Assembly (NCBI RefSeq): GCF_015476235.1
Contig: NZ_CP064338.1
Span: 1,054,001-1,118,000 of the forward strand
Direction of reading: 5' to 3'
DNA length: 64,000 nucleotides
Origin: Caldimonas thermodepolymerans
GTDB lineage: Bacteria; Pseudomonadota; Gammaproteobacteria; Burkholderiales; Burkholderiaceae_C
The translations under genes and the position numbers were made by a program. The notes beneath the pieces are model-generated. The model did no database searches. It worked only from the letters and a program-made list of their open reading frames with translations, and was not told where the DNA came from. Below are positions 18,739-28,365 of this stretch, piece after piece (the stretch's first letter is position 1; every line of letters begins with the position of its first letter).

Positions 18739-19461
18739 ATGAAAGCCGTTTCTCCCGCGAATGCCGCCGTGACCGAAGACGAAGGCGTGCCGGTGTCGCA
18801 GCGCATCCGCGAACGCCTGCGCGCCGCCAAGCGGCGCTTCCACGCCAACGACAACATCGCCGACTTCATCCGCCCCGGCGAGCTGGAGGCGCTGCTCGAC
18901 GAAGTGGAGCAGCGCGTCAAGGGCGTGCTCGAGAGCCTGGTGATCGACACCGAGAGCGACCACAACACCCAGGACACCGCGCGCCGCGTGGCCAAGATGT
19001 ACCTGCAGGAGGTGTTCAAGGGCCGCTACGTGCCGATCCCGAGCGTCACCGAGTTCCCCAACGCCGAGCGGCTCAACGAGCTGATGATCGTGGGGCCGGT
19101 GACGGTGCGCAGCGCCTGCTCGCACCACTTCTGCCCCATCCTCGGCAAGCTGTGGATCGGCGTGATGCCCAACGAGCATTCCAACCTGATCGGCCTGTCC
19201 AAGTACGCCCGTCTGGCCGAATGGATCATGAGCCGCCCGCAGATCCAGGAGGAGGCCGTGGTCCAGCTGGCCGACCTGCTGCAGGAGAAGATGCAGCCCG
19301 ACGGGCTGGCCATCGTGATGGAGGCCGACCATTTCTGCATGCAGTGGCGCGGCGTCAAGGACATGGACTCCAAGATGGTCAACAGCGTGATGCGCGGCTC
19401 GTTCCTGAAGGACGCGACGCTGCGCCGCGAGTTCCTGTCTCTGCTGAACCACCGCAAGTAA
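18739..19461 (+). CDS. folE: GTP cyclohydrolase I
   Basis: This 240-aa type I enzyme makes dihydroneopterin triphosphate from GTP, the first step of folate synthesis. The zinc ligands are visible in SACSHHFCPI and HFCMQWRGV. Other signatures are DTARRVAKMY, LIGLSKYARL and SVMRGSF. The ATG at 18739 gives MKAVSPANAAVTEDEG; an in-frame ATG at 18670, touching the ligase stop, would add 23 Pro/Arg-rich residues and is less likely. A TAGCAT -10-like hexamer occurs near 18702. The BLUF gene follows after 21 bases, so the two may share a transcript. Confidence 0.95.
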   Translation: MKAVSPANAAVTEDEGVPVSQRIRERLRAAKRRFHANDNIADFIRPGELEALLDEVEQRVKGVLESLVIDTESDHNTQDTARRVAKMYLQEVFKGRYVPIPSVTEFPNAERLNELMIVGPVTVRSACSHHFCPILGKLWIGVMPNEHSNLIGLSKYARLAEWIMSRPQIQEEAVVQLADLLQEKMQPDGLAIVMEADHFCMQWRGVKDMDSKMVNSVMRGSFLKDATLRREFLSLLNHRK

Positions 19462-19482
19462 GTCTTCCCGGGAGCCCACGCC

Positions 19483-19908
19483 ATGATGATCCGCCTGCTC
19501 TATGCCAGCCGCGCGGCCCAGCCGGTGAGCCAGGAGGTGATCGACGAGATCCTGTCGCGCGCGCGGGCGCGCAACCCGGCGCTCGGCATCACGGGCATCC
19601 TGTGCCATGGGGGCGACATCTTCATGCAGGTGCTCGAGGGCGGGCGCGAGGCGGTCAACGAGCTGTACAAGGAGATCGTCTGCGACCCGCGCCACCGCGA
19701 CGTGGTCATCCTGCGCTACGAGGAGATCGCCGAGCGGCGCTTCGCCGGCTGGACCATGGGACAGGTCAACCTCGCCAAGATCAACCCGTCGCTGCTGCTG
19801 AAGTACTCCGAGAAGCCGGTGCTGGATCCGTACCGGGTCTCCGGGGCCGCCTCGATGGCGCTGCTCGAGGAGCTGATCGCGACCGCCTCGATCGTCGGCC
19901 GCACCTGA
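19483..19908 (+). CDS. BLUF-domain blue-light sensor, single-domain
   Basis: This 141-aa protein is a complete BLUF (FAD-binding blue-light sensing) domain with about 45 extra C-terminal residues. Key positions match AppA in both identity and spacing: Tyr7 (Tyr21 in AppA), Asn31 (Asn45), Gln49 (Gln63), Trp90 (Trp104) and Met92 (Met106). FMQVLEGGREAV and RFAGWTMG are family signatures. The photocycle residues are therefore intact. No output domain is fused, so it should act through a partner protein, as other short BLUF proteins do. It begins 21 bases after folE with GGGAG upstream of the ATG. Confidence 0.93.
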   Translation: MMIRLLYASRAAQPVSQEVIDEILSRARARNPALGITGILCHGGDIFMQVLEGGREAVNELYKEIVCDPRHRDVVILRYEEIAERRFAGWTMGQVNLAKINPSLLLKYSEKPVLDPYRVSGAASMALLEELIATASIVGRT

Positions 19909-19921
19909 CGGCGGGCGGCGG

Positions 19922-21040
19922 TCAGCGGCCGAACAGGCCCTTGACCATGTTGCCCACGCCCTCGACCACGCCGCCCACGCTCACGCCCAGCGAGCGCGCC
20001 AGGCCCGAGGCCACCTGCACCGCGAGGTTCTCGTTGAGCGAGAACTTCGGGTCGTCGAGGCGGCCTTCCAGCGTGAAGTCCAGTTCCAGCCTGCCGTTGC
20101 GGCTCATCGCGGCGATCACCGCCTGGCGCGGCACGCCGGCGAAGGTGCCGAGCACGCCCGAGCTGTGCAGCTGCAGGTCCGACAGCGTCAGGTGGCCCGG
20201 CGCGCGCAGGCGCTGGTCCTTCACCTTGGCGTCCAGCCGCAGGTCCAGCGTGCCGCGCCGCACGCCGGTCTCCGAGACCTTGATCAGGTAGGGCTGCAGG
20301 GCCACCAGGTCGACGCCGGCAAAGCGCGCGCGGATGTCGGCGTCCTGGGTCGCCAGCGTCACGCGGCCGGCCACGTGCAGGCGTCCGTCGCGCTGCACGC
20401 CCTTGAGCACGCCGTCGAGCTCGACCTGCGTCGCGCTGTCGAGCGCGGGCAGGTCCAGCGGGCCGACCCCGGCCTGCAGCCGTTCCAGCCGCAGCTTCAG
20501 CGCCGGGCGGCGCACCGAGGCGTCGAAGAACTCCAGCGTGCCGTCGTGCAGCTCGATGCGGCCGATCGACACCGCCGGCGCGCTGCCGTCCGCGGCGCCG
20601 GGATCGGCACGCCGTTCCTCGGTCAGCGCCGGCAGCACGCGCAGGCGGCCGTCGCGGGTGCGCAGCATCGACACGTAGCCGCCCTCGACCCGCACCCGGT
20701 GGATGCGCAGCGTGCCGCCCAGCAGGCTGCGCAGGTCAGGCACCACCAGCACGCGCTGCGCGCGCAGCTCGTCCTCGGCCGGCCACTGCCGGTTGCGGTC
20801 GCCACGCACGCGCACGTCCAGCGCCTCGACGCCGTTCCAGCCGACCCGCAGCTGCGCGACCTGGCTGCGCGGGCCGAGCGCGGCCTCGAGCTGCCGTTGC
20901 AGCTGGTGCACCGCGACGCGGAAGCCGACGACGCCGAGCGTGGCCAGCGCGAGCAGCACCGCCAGCGCGATGACGAGCGCGCGCCGCGCACGCGGCCGGG
21001 AAGCGGGAGCAGGGGAGGGATCGATGCGGTCCATGGCCAT
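19922..21040 (-). CDS. AsmA-like / DUF748 family protein
   Basis: The protein is about 372 aa, with a short cytoplasmic start, one membrane helix (ALVIALAVLLALATLGVVGFRVAV, about residues 20-45) and a long periplasmic part of repeated beta-rich segments. ELHDGTLEFFDASVR and RIELHDG-type repeats, with inward amphipathic strands, are typical of DUF748/AsmA-like proteins. Relatives are now seen as bridge-like lipid carriers between membranes. The start is uncertain: ATGs at 21040 and 21034 both precede the helix and neither has a good ribosome-binding site. It is convergent with the BLUF gene and divergent from the DUF429 gene. Confidence 0.75.
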   Translation of the reverse strand: MAMDRIDPSPAPASRPRARRALVIALAVLLALATLGVVGFRVAVHQLQRQLEAALGPRSQVAQLRVGWNGVEALDVRVRGDRNRQWPAEDELRAQRVLVVPDLRSLLGGTLRIHRVRVEGGYVSMLRTRDGRLRVLPALTEERRADPGAADGSAPAVSIGRIELHDGTLEFFDASVRRPALKLRLERLQAGVGPLDLPALDSATQVELDGVLKGVQRDGRLHVAGRVTLATQDADIRARFAGVDLVALQPYLIKVSETGVRRGTLDLRLDAKVKDQRLRAPGHLTLSDLQLHSSGVLGTFAGVPRQAVIAAMSRNGRLELDFTLEGRLDDPKFSLNENLAVQVASGLARSLGVSVGGVVEGVGNMVKGLFGR

Positions 21041-21112
21041 CGCAGCCGTGAATTCTGCGCGACGCGAAGCGGCGCTGCACGCGGCACGGGCCATCCGTCA
21101 CACAATGCCGTG

Positions 21113-21940
21113 ATGGATGTGTTACCTGTTGCCGGCTGGAGCGTGGTCGGCGTCGACTTCACCAGCCGGCCCACGCCGCGCAAGCCCATCACCGTCGCGC
21201 GCGGCGTTTGCCGCGACGGGGCCGTGCAGCTGCAGGAGCTGCTGACGCTGCCGAGCGATGCGGCGTTCGCCGCCTGGCTGGCCGGGCCAGGCCCGTGGGT
21301 GGGCGCGTTCGACTTCCCGTTCGGCCTGCCGCGCGAGCTGGTCGAGCAGCTCGGCTGGCCGACCGAGTGGCTGCCGCTGATGCGCCACTACGCCGCGCTG
21401 TCGCGGGAGGCGATCCGAACCACCTTCGCCGCCTTCTGCGCGGCGCGCCCGGCCGGCGCCAAGTTCGCGCACCGGGCCTGCGACCGCCCGGCCGGCTCGT
21501 CGCCGTCGATGAAATGGGTCAACCCGCCGGTCGCGTACATGATGCATGCGGGCGTACCCCGGCTGCTCGAGGCCGGCGTGCACCTGCCCGGCCTGCACGA
21601 CGGCGACCCGCAGCGCGTCGCGCTCGAGGGCTATCCGGGGCTGCTGGCGCGTGAGCTGATCGGCGCGCGCAGCTACAAGGCCGACGCGCGCGCGAAGCAG
21701 ACGCCCGAGCGGCTGATCGCCCGCAAGGACTTGCTCGAGGCACTGGAGCAGGGCCGCACGCGCCTGGGCCTGCGGCTGCGCCTGACGCACGCGCAGCGCG
21801 ACCGGCTGGTGGCCGACCCGATGGCCGACAGCCTGGACGCGGTGCTGTGCATGATGCAGGCCGCCTGGGCGGCCCGGCAGCCACGCTGGGGCCTGCCGGA
21901 CGCGGTGGACCCGCTGGAGGGCTGGATCGCCAGCGCCTGA
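21113..21940 (+). CDS. DUF429 family protein
   Basis: This 275-aa protein resembles the DUF429 predicted nucleases of RNase H-like fold. [10 protein letters not shown] near the N-terminus holds the acidic first-strand motif. [33 protein letters not shown] and [14 protein letters not shown] supply the further conserved acidic positions expected of such enzymes. The biochemical role is unknown. It ends 35 bases before the ligase-associated helicase on the same strand, so a link with that gene is possible. The ATG at 21113 ([12 protein letters not shown]) is used; the frame is open upstream but unrelated. Confidence 0.8.
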   Translation: MDVLPVAGWSVVGVDFTSRPTPRKPITVARGVCRDGAVQLQELLTLPSDAAFAAWLAGPGPWVGAFDFPFGLPRELVEQLGWPTEWLPLMRHYAALSREAIRTTFAAFCAARPAGAKFAHRACDRPAGSSPSMKWVNPPVAYMMHAGVPRLLEAGVHLPGLHDGDPQRVALEGYPGLLARELIGARSYKADARAKQTPERLIARKDLLEALEQGRTRLGLRLRLTHAQRDRLVADPMADSLDAVLCMMQAAWAARQPRWGLPDAVDPLEGWIASA

Positions 21941-21975
21941 GCGCGGCCCGGGGGCCTTTGGGCCGGCCCGGAATA

Positions 21976-24432
21976 ATGTCCGCCATGGACGAACCCATCA
22001 CGGTCGCCGAGGACTGGTTCGCGTCGCGCGGCTGGCAGCCGTTCCCGTTCCAGCGCGAGGTCTGGCAGGCCATGCAGCGCGGTGCCAGCGGCCTGCTGCA
22101 CGCGACCACCGGCGCGGGCAAGACCTACGCGGTGTGGCTCGGCGCCCTGCTGCGCGCGCGCCGGCATCCGGCCGCGGCGCGCGGGGCGCCTCCCTTGCAG
22201 GTGCTGTGGATCACGCCGATGCGCGCGTTGGCGGCCGACAGCGTGCGCGCCTTGCAGGCCCCGCTGGCGGCGCTGGCCCCGGGCTGGTCGGTGGGCATGC
22301 GCACCGGCGACACGCCGGCGGCCGAGCGTGCCCGGCAGGACCGCCGCTGGCCCGCGGCGCTGGTCACCACGCCCGAGTCGCTGAGCCTCATGCTCACGCG
22401 CGAGTCCGCGCGCGAGCAGCTCGCGCAGGTGCACACCGTGATCGTCGACGAATGGCACGAGCTGCTCGGCAACAAGCGCGGCGTGCAGGTGCAGCTGGCG
22501 CTGGCGCGCCTGCGACGCTGGAATCCGTCGCTCGCGGTCTGGGGCCTGAGCGCGACGCTGGGCAACCTCGGCCAGGCGATGGAGGTGCTGCTGGGCGGCC
22601 CGGGCGGCACGCTGGTGCAGGGGCGCATCGACAAGGCGCTGGTGATCGACACCCTCATCCCGCCCGAGCCGGGGCGCTTCACCTGGGCCGGGCACCTGGG
22701 CCAGCAGATGCAGCAGCCGGTGATCGACGAGATCGAACGCTCGTCGACCACGCTCGTGTTCACCAACACGCGTTCGCAGGCCGAGCTGTGGTACCAGATG
22801 CTGATCGAGGCCCGGCCCGACTGGGCCGGCCTGGTGGCGCTGCACCACGGCTCGCTGGACCAGGCGGCGCGCGAGTGGGTGGAGCTGGGGCTGAAGGAGG
22901 GACGGCTGAAGGCGGTGGTGGCGACCTCGTCGCTGGACCTGGGCGTGGACTTCCTGCCGGTCGAGCGCGTGCTGCAGATCGGCTCGGCGCGCGGCGTGGC
23001 GCGCCTGCTGCAGCGGGCCGGGCGCAGCGGCCATGCGCCGGGGCGCCCCAGCCGCGTGACCCTGGTGCCCACGCACACGATGGAGCTGGTCGAGGCGGTG
23101 GCCGCACGCCGTGCCGCGCAGGCCGGGCGCATCGAACAGCGCGTCTCGCCGGACAAGCCGCTGGACGTGCTGGTGCAGCACCTGGTGACGGTGGCGCTCG
23201 GGGGCGGCTTCACGAGCGACGATCTCTACGACGAGGTGCGCAGCGCCTACGCCTACCGCGGCCTCACCCGCCAGGAGTGGCGGTGGGCGCTGAACTTCGT
23301 CGAGCGCGGCGGCGACAGCCTGCACGCCTACCCGGAATACCACCGCGTCCGGCCGGTCGACGGCGTCTACCGCGTGACCGACCGCGGCATCGCGCGCCGC
23401 CACCGCCTGCAGGTCGGCACCATCGTCGGCGATGCGACGATGCAGGTGAAGTACCTCGGCGGCAGCCGGATCGGCACCATCGAGGAAAGCTTCATCGCGC
23501 GCCTGAAGCCGGGCGACTGCTTCCTGTTCGGTGGGCGGCTGCTCGAGTTCGTGCGGGTGCAGGACCTGGTCGCCTACGTGCGCCGCGCCGAGCGCAGGCG
23601 CGGCGCGGTGCCGCGCTGGAACGGCGGGCGGATGTCGCTGTCCAACGAGCTGGCCGACATGATGCTGCAGGTGCTGCGCGGCGTGCAGCAGGGCGATGTC
23701 CTCGATGGCGAACTGCAGGCGGCGCAGCCCATGCTGGCCGTGCAGCAGCGCCTGTCGCGGCTGCCGTCGCCCGAGACCCTGCTGGTCGAGCGCTACCGCT
23801 CGCGCGAGGGGCACCACCTGTACCTCTACCCGTTTGCCGGGCGCGACGTGCACATGGGCCTGGCCAGCCTGCTGGCCTGGCGGCTGGCGAAGGACCGGCC
23901 CAACACCTTCAGCCTGTCGTTCAACGACTACGGCCTGGAGCTGCTGAGCGCGCTGCCGGTCGACGTGAGCGCGGTGCTCGACGGCCGCGCGTTCTCGTCC
24001 GGGCACCTGCTGGAGGACGTGCTGGCCAGCCTCAATTCGACCGAGCTGTCGCAGCGGCGCTTCCGCGAGATCGCGCGCGTGGCGGGCCTGGTGTTTGCCG
24101 GGTATCCCGGTGCCCCCAAGAGCATGAAGCAGCTGCAGGCGTCCAGCTCGCTCTTCTTCGAGGTGTTTCGCAAGTACGATCCGGGCAACCTGCTGCTGGC
24201 CCAGGCCGAACGCGAAGTGCTCAGCCAGGAGCTGGACATCGCGCGCCTGCGCGCCACGCTGGGCGCGATGCGCCGCAAGCGCATCGAGGCGGTGGTGCTG
24301 CGGCACCCGAGCCCGATGTCGCTGCCGCTGATGGTGGAGCGCTTCCGCGAGCAGCTGACGACCGAGAAGCTGGCCGACCGCCTGCAGCGCATCCTGCGGG
24401 CGGCCGAGAAGACCTTGCAGAAGACGCCATGA
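21976..24432 (+). CDS. Ligase-associated DEXH-box helicase (Lhr-like)
   Basis: This 818-aa superfamily 2 helicase matches the DEXH helicase associated with ATP-dependent ligase and exonuclease. Motif I is TTGAGKTY with Lys49, the DEXH box is VDEWHELLG, and motif III is LSATLGN. Motifs V and VI are [15 protein letters not shown] and [11 protein letters not shown]. The C-terminal third is the DEAD/DEAH-associated region ([20 protein letters not shown]). An in-frame ATG at 21985 would shorten it by three residues. It is separated from the ligase by 3.3 kb of unrelated genes here, while its 3' end is coupled to a YkvA-like gene. Confidence 0.92.
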   Translation: MSAMDEPITVAEDWFASRGWQPFPFQREVWQAMQRGASGLLHATTGAGKTYAVWLGALLRARRHPAAARGAPPLQVLWITPMRALAADSVRALQAPLAALAPGWSVGMRTGDTPAAERARQDRRWPAALVTTPESLSLMLTRESAREQLAQVHTVIVDEWHELLGNKRGVQVQLALARLRRWNPSLAVWGLSATLGNLGQAMEVLLGGPGGTLVQGRIDKALVIDTLIPPEPGRFTWAGHLGQQMQQPVIDEIERSSTTLVFTNTRSQAELWYQMLIEARPDWAGLVALHHGSLDQAAREWVELGLKEGRLKAVVATSSLDLGVDFLPVERVLQIGSARGVARLLQRAGRSGHAPGRPSRVTLVPTHTMELVEAVAARRAAQAGRIEQRVSPDKPLDVLVQHLVTVALGGGFTSDDLYDEVRSAYAYRGLTRQEWRWALNFVERGGDSLHAYPEYHRVRPVDGVYRVTDRGIARRHRLQVGTIVGDATMQVKYLGGSRIGTIEESFIARLKPGDCFLFGGRLLEFVRVQDLVAYVRRAERRRGAVPRWNGGRMSLSNELADMMLQVLRGVQQGDVLDGELQAAQPMLAVQQRLSRLPSPETLLVERYRSREGHHLYLYPFAGRDVHMGLASLLAWRLAKDRPNTFSLSFNDYGLELLSALPVDVSAVLDGRAFSSGHLLEDVLASLNSTELSQRRFREIARVAGLVFAGYPGAPKSMKQLQASSSLFFEVFRKYDPGNLLLAQAEREVLSQELDIARLRATLGAMRRKRIEAVVLRHPSPMSLPLMVERFREQLTTEKLADRLQRILRAAEKTLQKTP

Positions 24433-24821
24433 AGCTGACCAAGCTGGTACGCGCCGCCCACACCGCGCGCCTGGCCACCCACCTGATCGCGCTGTGGAAG
24501 CTGTTCCGCGACCGGCGCATGCCGCGCGCCGCGCGCCTCGTGGCGATCGTCGTGCTGGCCTACGCGGTGAGCCCCATCGACCTGATCCCGGACTTCATCC
24601 CGGTGCTGGGCCAGCTCGACGACCTGGTGCTGATCCCGCTCGGCATCGCGCTGGTCGCGAAGCTGGTGCCGCAGCCGGCATGGCAGCAGCTGCTGCGCGA
24701 GGCCGAGGTCTCGCGCGAGAAGCTGCCGCGCCTGCTGTGGGGTGCGGCGCTGGTCGTGCTGCTTTGGCTGGTGATGCTGGGGCTGTTCGTCTGGTGGCTG
24801 CTGGGCGGGAGCGGCGCATGA
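24429..24821 (+). CDS. YkvA/DUF1232 family small membrane protein
   Basis: This 130-aa protein carries the DUF1232 core [18 protein letters not shown] (about residues 51-68), flanked by a hydrophobic helix on each side. A C-terminal membrane helix follows ([21 protein letters not shown]). The family's function is not settled. Its ATG overlaps the helicase stop (ATGA at 24429) and its stop overlaps the next start (ATGA at 24818), so three genes are translationally chained. That coupling suggests use in the same physiological state as the helicase. Confidence 0.85.
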   Translation: MKLTKLVRAAHTARLATHLIALWKLFRDRRMPRAARLVAIVVLAYAVSPIDLIPDFIPVLGQLDDLVLIPLGIALVAKLVPQPAWQQLLREAEVSREKLPRLLWGAALVVLLWLVMLGLFVWWLLGGSGA

Positions 24822-25321
24822 GGCGGTTCGTCATCGCGTCGTGGCTGGCCCTGTGTTGCCTGCCGGCCTGGGCCGACGGGACGCGCGTGGTCGGCAGGGT
24901 CACGCGCGTGACCGACGGCGACACGCTGTGGCTGCGCGTCGAGGGCGAGAACCGCAAGCCGCTGAAGATCCGCATCGAGGGCATCGATGCCCCCGAGGCC
25001 TGCCAGCCCTGGGGCCGCGAGGCCACCGAGGCGCTGAAGGCGCGCGTGCTCGGCCGTCGCCTGGAGGCCGTGCTGCGCGCCCGGGACAGCTACCAGCGGT
25101 GGCTGGGCACCTTGTGGCTGGACGGCGAGGACGTGGCCGCCTGGATGGTCCGCGAGGGCCATGCCTGGAGCTACCGCTTCCGCCGCGACGACGGGCCCTA
25201 TGCGGCGCTGGAGCGCGAGGCGCGGCAGGCCCGGCGCGGCCTGTTCTCGCAGCCGGACCCGATGCTGCCGCAGGTGTTCCGCCGCTGGCACGGCCCCTGC
25301 CCGCCTAGAGCGGCCAGCTGA
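24818..25321 (+). CDS. Exported thermonuclease-family (SNase-like) nuclease
   Basis: This 167-aa protein has a signal peptide ([21 protein letters not shown], cleavage near residue 20), so it acts in the periplasm or outside. The staphylococcal-nuclease fold is marked by RVTDGDTLWLRV, KIRIEGIDAPEACQPWG (catalytic Arg, Asp and Glu) and RDSYQRWLGTLWLDG (second catalytic Arg). WMVREGHAWSYR is typical of the family. It is coupled to the YkvA-like gene by a four-base overlap. Its last 17 bases overlap the end of the convergent TonB receptor gene. Confidence 0.9.
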   Translation: MRRFVIASWLALCCLPAWADGTRVVGRVTRVTDGDTLWLRVEGENRKPLKIRIEGIDAPEACQPWGREATEALKARVLGRRLEAVLRARDSYQRWLGTLWLDGEDVAAWMVREGHAWSYRFRRDDGPYAALEREARQARRGLFSQPDPMLPQVFRRWHGPCPPRAAS

Positions 25322-27428
25322 GGCCGAGCGTCCAGCGACGCGGCGCGCCCGGCTCGAAGTAGCGCCGGTTGCCCTCGTTGACGATCACGCTGCCCACATG
25401 GCGGCGGTCGAACAGGTTGTCGATGCGCGCGAACAGCTCCGGGCCCGAGGCACCACCCAGGCGCACCCGGCTGCGCAGCGCCAGCACGCCGTAGCCGGCG
25501 GCGAAGTCGCTGTTGACGTCGTCGACCGCGGTGCGTCCCTGGGCGCGCCACTCGGCGGCCAGCTCGTGCCCGTGGCCCGGTCGCCAGGCCAGTTCGAGCC
25601 AGGCGCTGCGCGGCGTGGTGCCGGCGATGCGGTTGCCGGGCGCGACCGGCACGGTCGGCTCGGTGCACGGCGCGCCGTCGCAGGCCAGGAAGGCGTCGCG
25701 GTAGGTGGCGTCCAGCCAGGTCAGCGCCAGGCGCGCCTGCAGCGTGCGCTGCCAGCGCCAGTGCAGGGCGAGCTCAGCCCCCTGGCGCACCGTGCGGCCG
25801 ACGTTCGCGTAGCTGGAGCGCCCGCCGGTGTTGGTGCGCACCGCCAGCTCGTCGCGCGTCTCGGCGCGGAACAGCGCCACGTCCAGCCCTGCCGCACTGT
25901 CCGGCGCGCGCCACTTCGCGCCCAGCTCGAGCTGGCGGCTGCGCTGCGGGTCCAGCGTGTCGTTGAAGCCGCCGCTGCCGTCGCCGCGGTAGGCCAGCTC
26001 GTTGAGCGTGGGCGCCTCGAAGCCGCGCCCGACGCTCGCATACAGGTTCCACTGCGGCGTCGCGCGCCACAGCAGGCCGGCCACCGGGTTGGCATAGCGG
26101 AAGCGGGCGTGGCCCGAGTCGTCGCCGTTGGCCAGGAACCGGTCGTCCGAGCGCTGTCGCAGCCGCCCGGCGCGCAGCCCCAGCGTCGCGACGACGCGTT
26201 CGCCGAGGTCGACCTCCGCCTGGGTGTAGAGGTCGGTCGTGTCGGCCGCGTTGACCTCGTTGCGGCGCAGGGCACCGGCCACCCCCAGCCGCTGGCCGGC
26301 GCCGCTGCCGGCGTGGTTCTCGTAGCCCTTGCGGCGGTCGCGCTGGTGCTCCCAGGCGATGCCGGCGACCCAGCGCACGGACGCGAAGCGCCACACCGCG
26401 CGCGCGTCCAGGCCGTGGTAGCGACGGTCCAGGTCGATCACGCCGCCCGAATGCGTCGGGTTTGCCTGCGCGGCGGGCGGCACGGCCAGCCACTGCTGCA
26501 CCTCGCGCTGGCCGAGGTAGGCCGTGAGGGCCGTCTCGCTCAGGACGCCACCGTGCTCGCGCCTCCACTGCGCGCCGAGCTGCCGTTGCCGCGTGGTCTT
26601 GCGGGTGTCGAAATCGAGCGCCTGCGGCGTGGTCTGCCCGGGATCGTCCTCGTACTGGGCGCGCGTCAGCCCGAGCGGGTCGTCGGCCTTCTGGTGCAGC
26701 GCGTGGGCATGGACCACCATGCGATCGGCGCCATCGTGCCAGCCCAGGCGCAGGTTGCCGAGCAGCCGCCGCGCACCGGCATGCGGGCGGAAACCGTCGG
26801 TCTCGAAGGCCGAGGCGGTGGCGCGCAGGTCCCAGCGCTCGTCGAGCGGCGCCTCGTAGCGGCCGCGCAGCTGGCGCGCGCCGTGGCTGCCGATCACCAC
26901 GCCCGCCTCGGCGCGGCGCTCGCGCACCGGCGCGCTGACCAGCGCGATCACGCCGCCCGAGCCGTGGCCGTACAGCGCCGAGAACGGACCGCGCAGCACC
27001 TCGACGCGCTGCGCGCCGAGCAGGTCGAAATGCGAGACCTGCCCGGAGCCGTCCGGCATCGTCGCCGGGATGCCGTCGGTATAGAGCCGCAGGCCGCGCA
27101 CGCCGAAGCCGGCGCGCGCACCGAAGCCGCGCGAGCTGACCTGCAGGTCCTGCGCGTGGTTGCCGCGATGCAGCACCGACAGCCCCGGCACCGCGGCGAG
27201 CGACTCGGACAGGTCCACCAGCCAGCCGCCGGCGCGCAGTGCCTCCTCGTCGACCGTGCCGATCGCGTAGGGTGCGTCGAAGGCGCGCAGCTCGGCCACC
27301 GAGCCGGTGACGACGAGGGGTTCGAGCGCGGGTTCGGCCGCGGGCGCGGGCTGCGCCCGCAGCGTCGCGGCCAGTCCGGCGAGCAGGCCCGCCAGGCCGT
27401 GGGACAGGAAGCGGGCAGCGGGCCTCAC
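25305..27428 (-). CDS. TonB-dependent outer-membrane receptor
   Basis: This 707-aa TonB-dependent receptor has a signal peptide (RFLSHGLAGLLAGLAATLRAQ), a plug domain (LEPLVVTGS, SSRGFGARAGFGVRGLRLY, VEVLRGPFSALYGHGSGGVI) and a 22-strand barrel ending in the aromatic LGLSWPL. The plug wording (LYTDGIPATMPDGSGQVSH) resembles FecA-like ferric-siderophore receptors, but the ligand cannot be told. The start is GTG at 27428, inside the arginase stop (GTGA), so its translation is coupled to arginase. The classical TonB box is not obvious. The C-terminus runs 17 bases into the convergent nuclease gene. Confidence 0.88.
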   Translation of the reverse strand: MRPAARFLSHGLAGLLAGLAATLRAQPAPAAEPALEPLVVTGSVAELRAFDAPYAIGTVDEEALRAGGWLVDLSESLAAVPGLSVLHRGNHAQDLQVSSRGFGARAGFGVRGLRLYTDGIPATMPDGSGQVSHFDLLGAQRVEVLRGPFSALYGHGSGGVIALVSAPVRERRAEAGVVIGSHGARQLRGRYEAPLDERWDLRATASAFETDGFRPHAGARRLLGNLRLGWHDGADRMVVHAHALHQKADDPLGLTRAQYEDDPGQTTPQALDFDTRKTTRQRQLGAQWRREHGGVLSETALTAYLGQREVQQWLAVPPAAQANPTHSGGVIDLDRRYHGLDARAVWRFASVRWVAGIAWEHQRDRRKGYENHAGSGAGQRLGVAGALRRNEVNAADTTDLYTQAEVDLGERVVATLGLRAGRLRQRSDDRFLANGDDSGHARFRYANPVAGLLWRATPQWNLYASVGRGFEAPTLNELAYRGDGSGGFNDTLDPQRSRQLELGAKWRAPDSAAGLDVALFRAETRDELAVRTNTGGRSSYANVGRTVRQGAELALHWRWQRTLQARLALTWLDATYRDAFLACDGAPCTEPTVPVAPGNRIAGTTPRSAWLELAWRPGHGHELAAEWRAQGRTAVDDVNSDFAAGYGVLALRSRVRLGGASGPELFARIDNLFDRRHVGSVIVNEGNRRYFEPGAPRRWTLGLSWPL

Positions 27429-28339
27429 CGGCGCATCAGGGTGGACTTGCCGAACAGGCTGGCGATCAGGTCCACCGCCACCTCGGCCGTCTGGTTGCGC
27501 ACGTCCAGCGCCGGGTTCAGCTCCATCACGTCCAGCGAGGCGAGCCGGCCGCTGTCGGCGATCATCTCCATGCACAGCTGGGCCTCCCGGTAGGTCGGCC
27601 CGCCGCGCACCGTGGTGCCCACGCCCGGGGCAATTTCCGGGTCGAGGAAGTCCACGTCGAAGCTGACGTGCAGGTGGGTGCGTTCGTCGAGCATCGCCAG
27701 CGCCAGCTCCATCGTGTGCCGCATGCCCATCTCGTCGATGTAGCGCATGTCGAACACTTCCAGCCCCATCTCGTGCACGAAGCGCTTCTCGCCTTCGTCG
27801 ACGCTGCGGATGCCGATCTGGCGCACCATGTTCGGCTGGATCGCCGGGACGTGGCCGCCCAGGCGGACCAGCGGCTCGGGACCGTGGCCGCACAGGCAGG
27901 CCACCGGCATGCCGTGCAGGTTGCCGCTCGGGGTGATCAGGCTGGTGTTGAAGTCGGCGTGCGCGTCCAGCCACAGGATGCGCAGCTTCTTCCCCTGCTC
28001 GCGGCAGTGGCGCGCCACCGCGCTGATCGAGCCGATGCCCAGGCAATGGTCGCCGCCCAGCAGGACCGGCAGCCGCCCCTGCTGCAGCTCGCCGTAGACC
28101 GCCTCGTGCACCGCGCTGTTCCAGGCCACCACCTCGTCGAGGTGGCGGTAGCCGTCGACCGGCGGTTGCCAGGGGTTGGGCGGCCCGGAGAGGTTGCCGC
28201 GGTCGATCACCTCGCAGCCCAGGCCCTCCAGCGTGGGCTGCAGCCCCGCCACGCGCAGGGCCTCGGGGCCCATCGACACGCCGCGCGCGCCGGCCCCGAC
28301 GTCGGTGGGCGCGCCGATCAGGCTCACGGGTATCGGCAT
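27425..28339 (-). CDS. rocF: Arginase
   Basis: This 304-aa ureohydrolase splits arginine into ornithine and urea. The di-manganese ligands are in LLGGDHCLGIGS, LWLDAHADFNT and HVSFDVDFLDPEIAPG. The length and SLIGAPTDVGAGARGVSMGP fit bacterial arginase rather than agmatinase. It lies 26 bases downstream of the LOG-family gene and its stop overlaps the GTG of the TonB receptor gene, so the three probably share a transcript. The link between arginine breakdown and the receptor is not obvious. Confidence 0.92.
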   Translation of the reverse strand: MPIPVSLIGAPTDVGAGARGVSMGPEALRVAGLQPTLEGLGCEVIDRGNLSGPPNPWQPPVDGYRHLDEVVAWNSAVHEAVYGELQQGRLPVLLGGDHCLGIGSISAVARHCREQGKKLRILWLDAHADFNTSLITPSGNLHGMPVACLCGHGPEPLVRLGGHVPAIQPNMVRQIGIRSVDEGEKRFVHEMGLEVFDMRYIDEMGMRHTMELALAMLDERTHLHVSFDVDFLDPEIAPGVGTTVRGGPTYREAQLCMEMIADSGRLASLDVMELNPALDVRNQTAEVAVDLIASLFGKSTLMRR

Positions 28340-28365
28340 GGTGGTTCTCCCTCCTCCAGGGCGCG

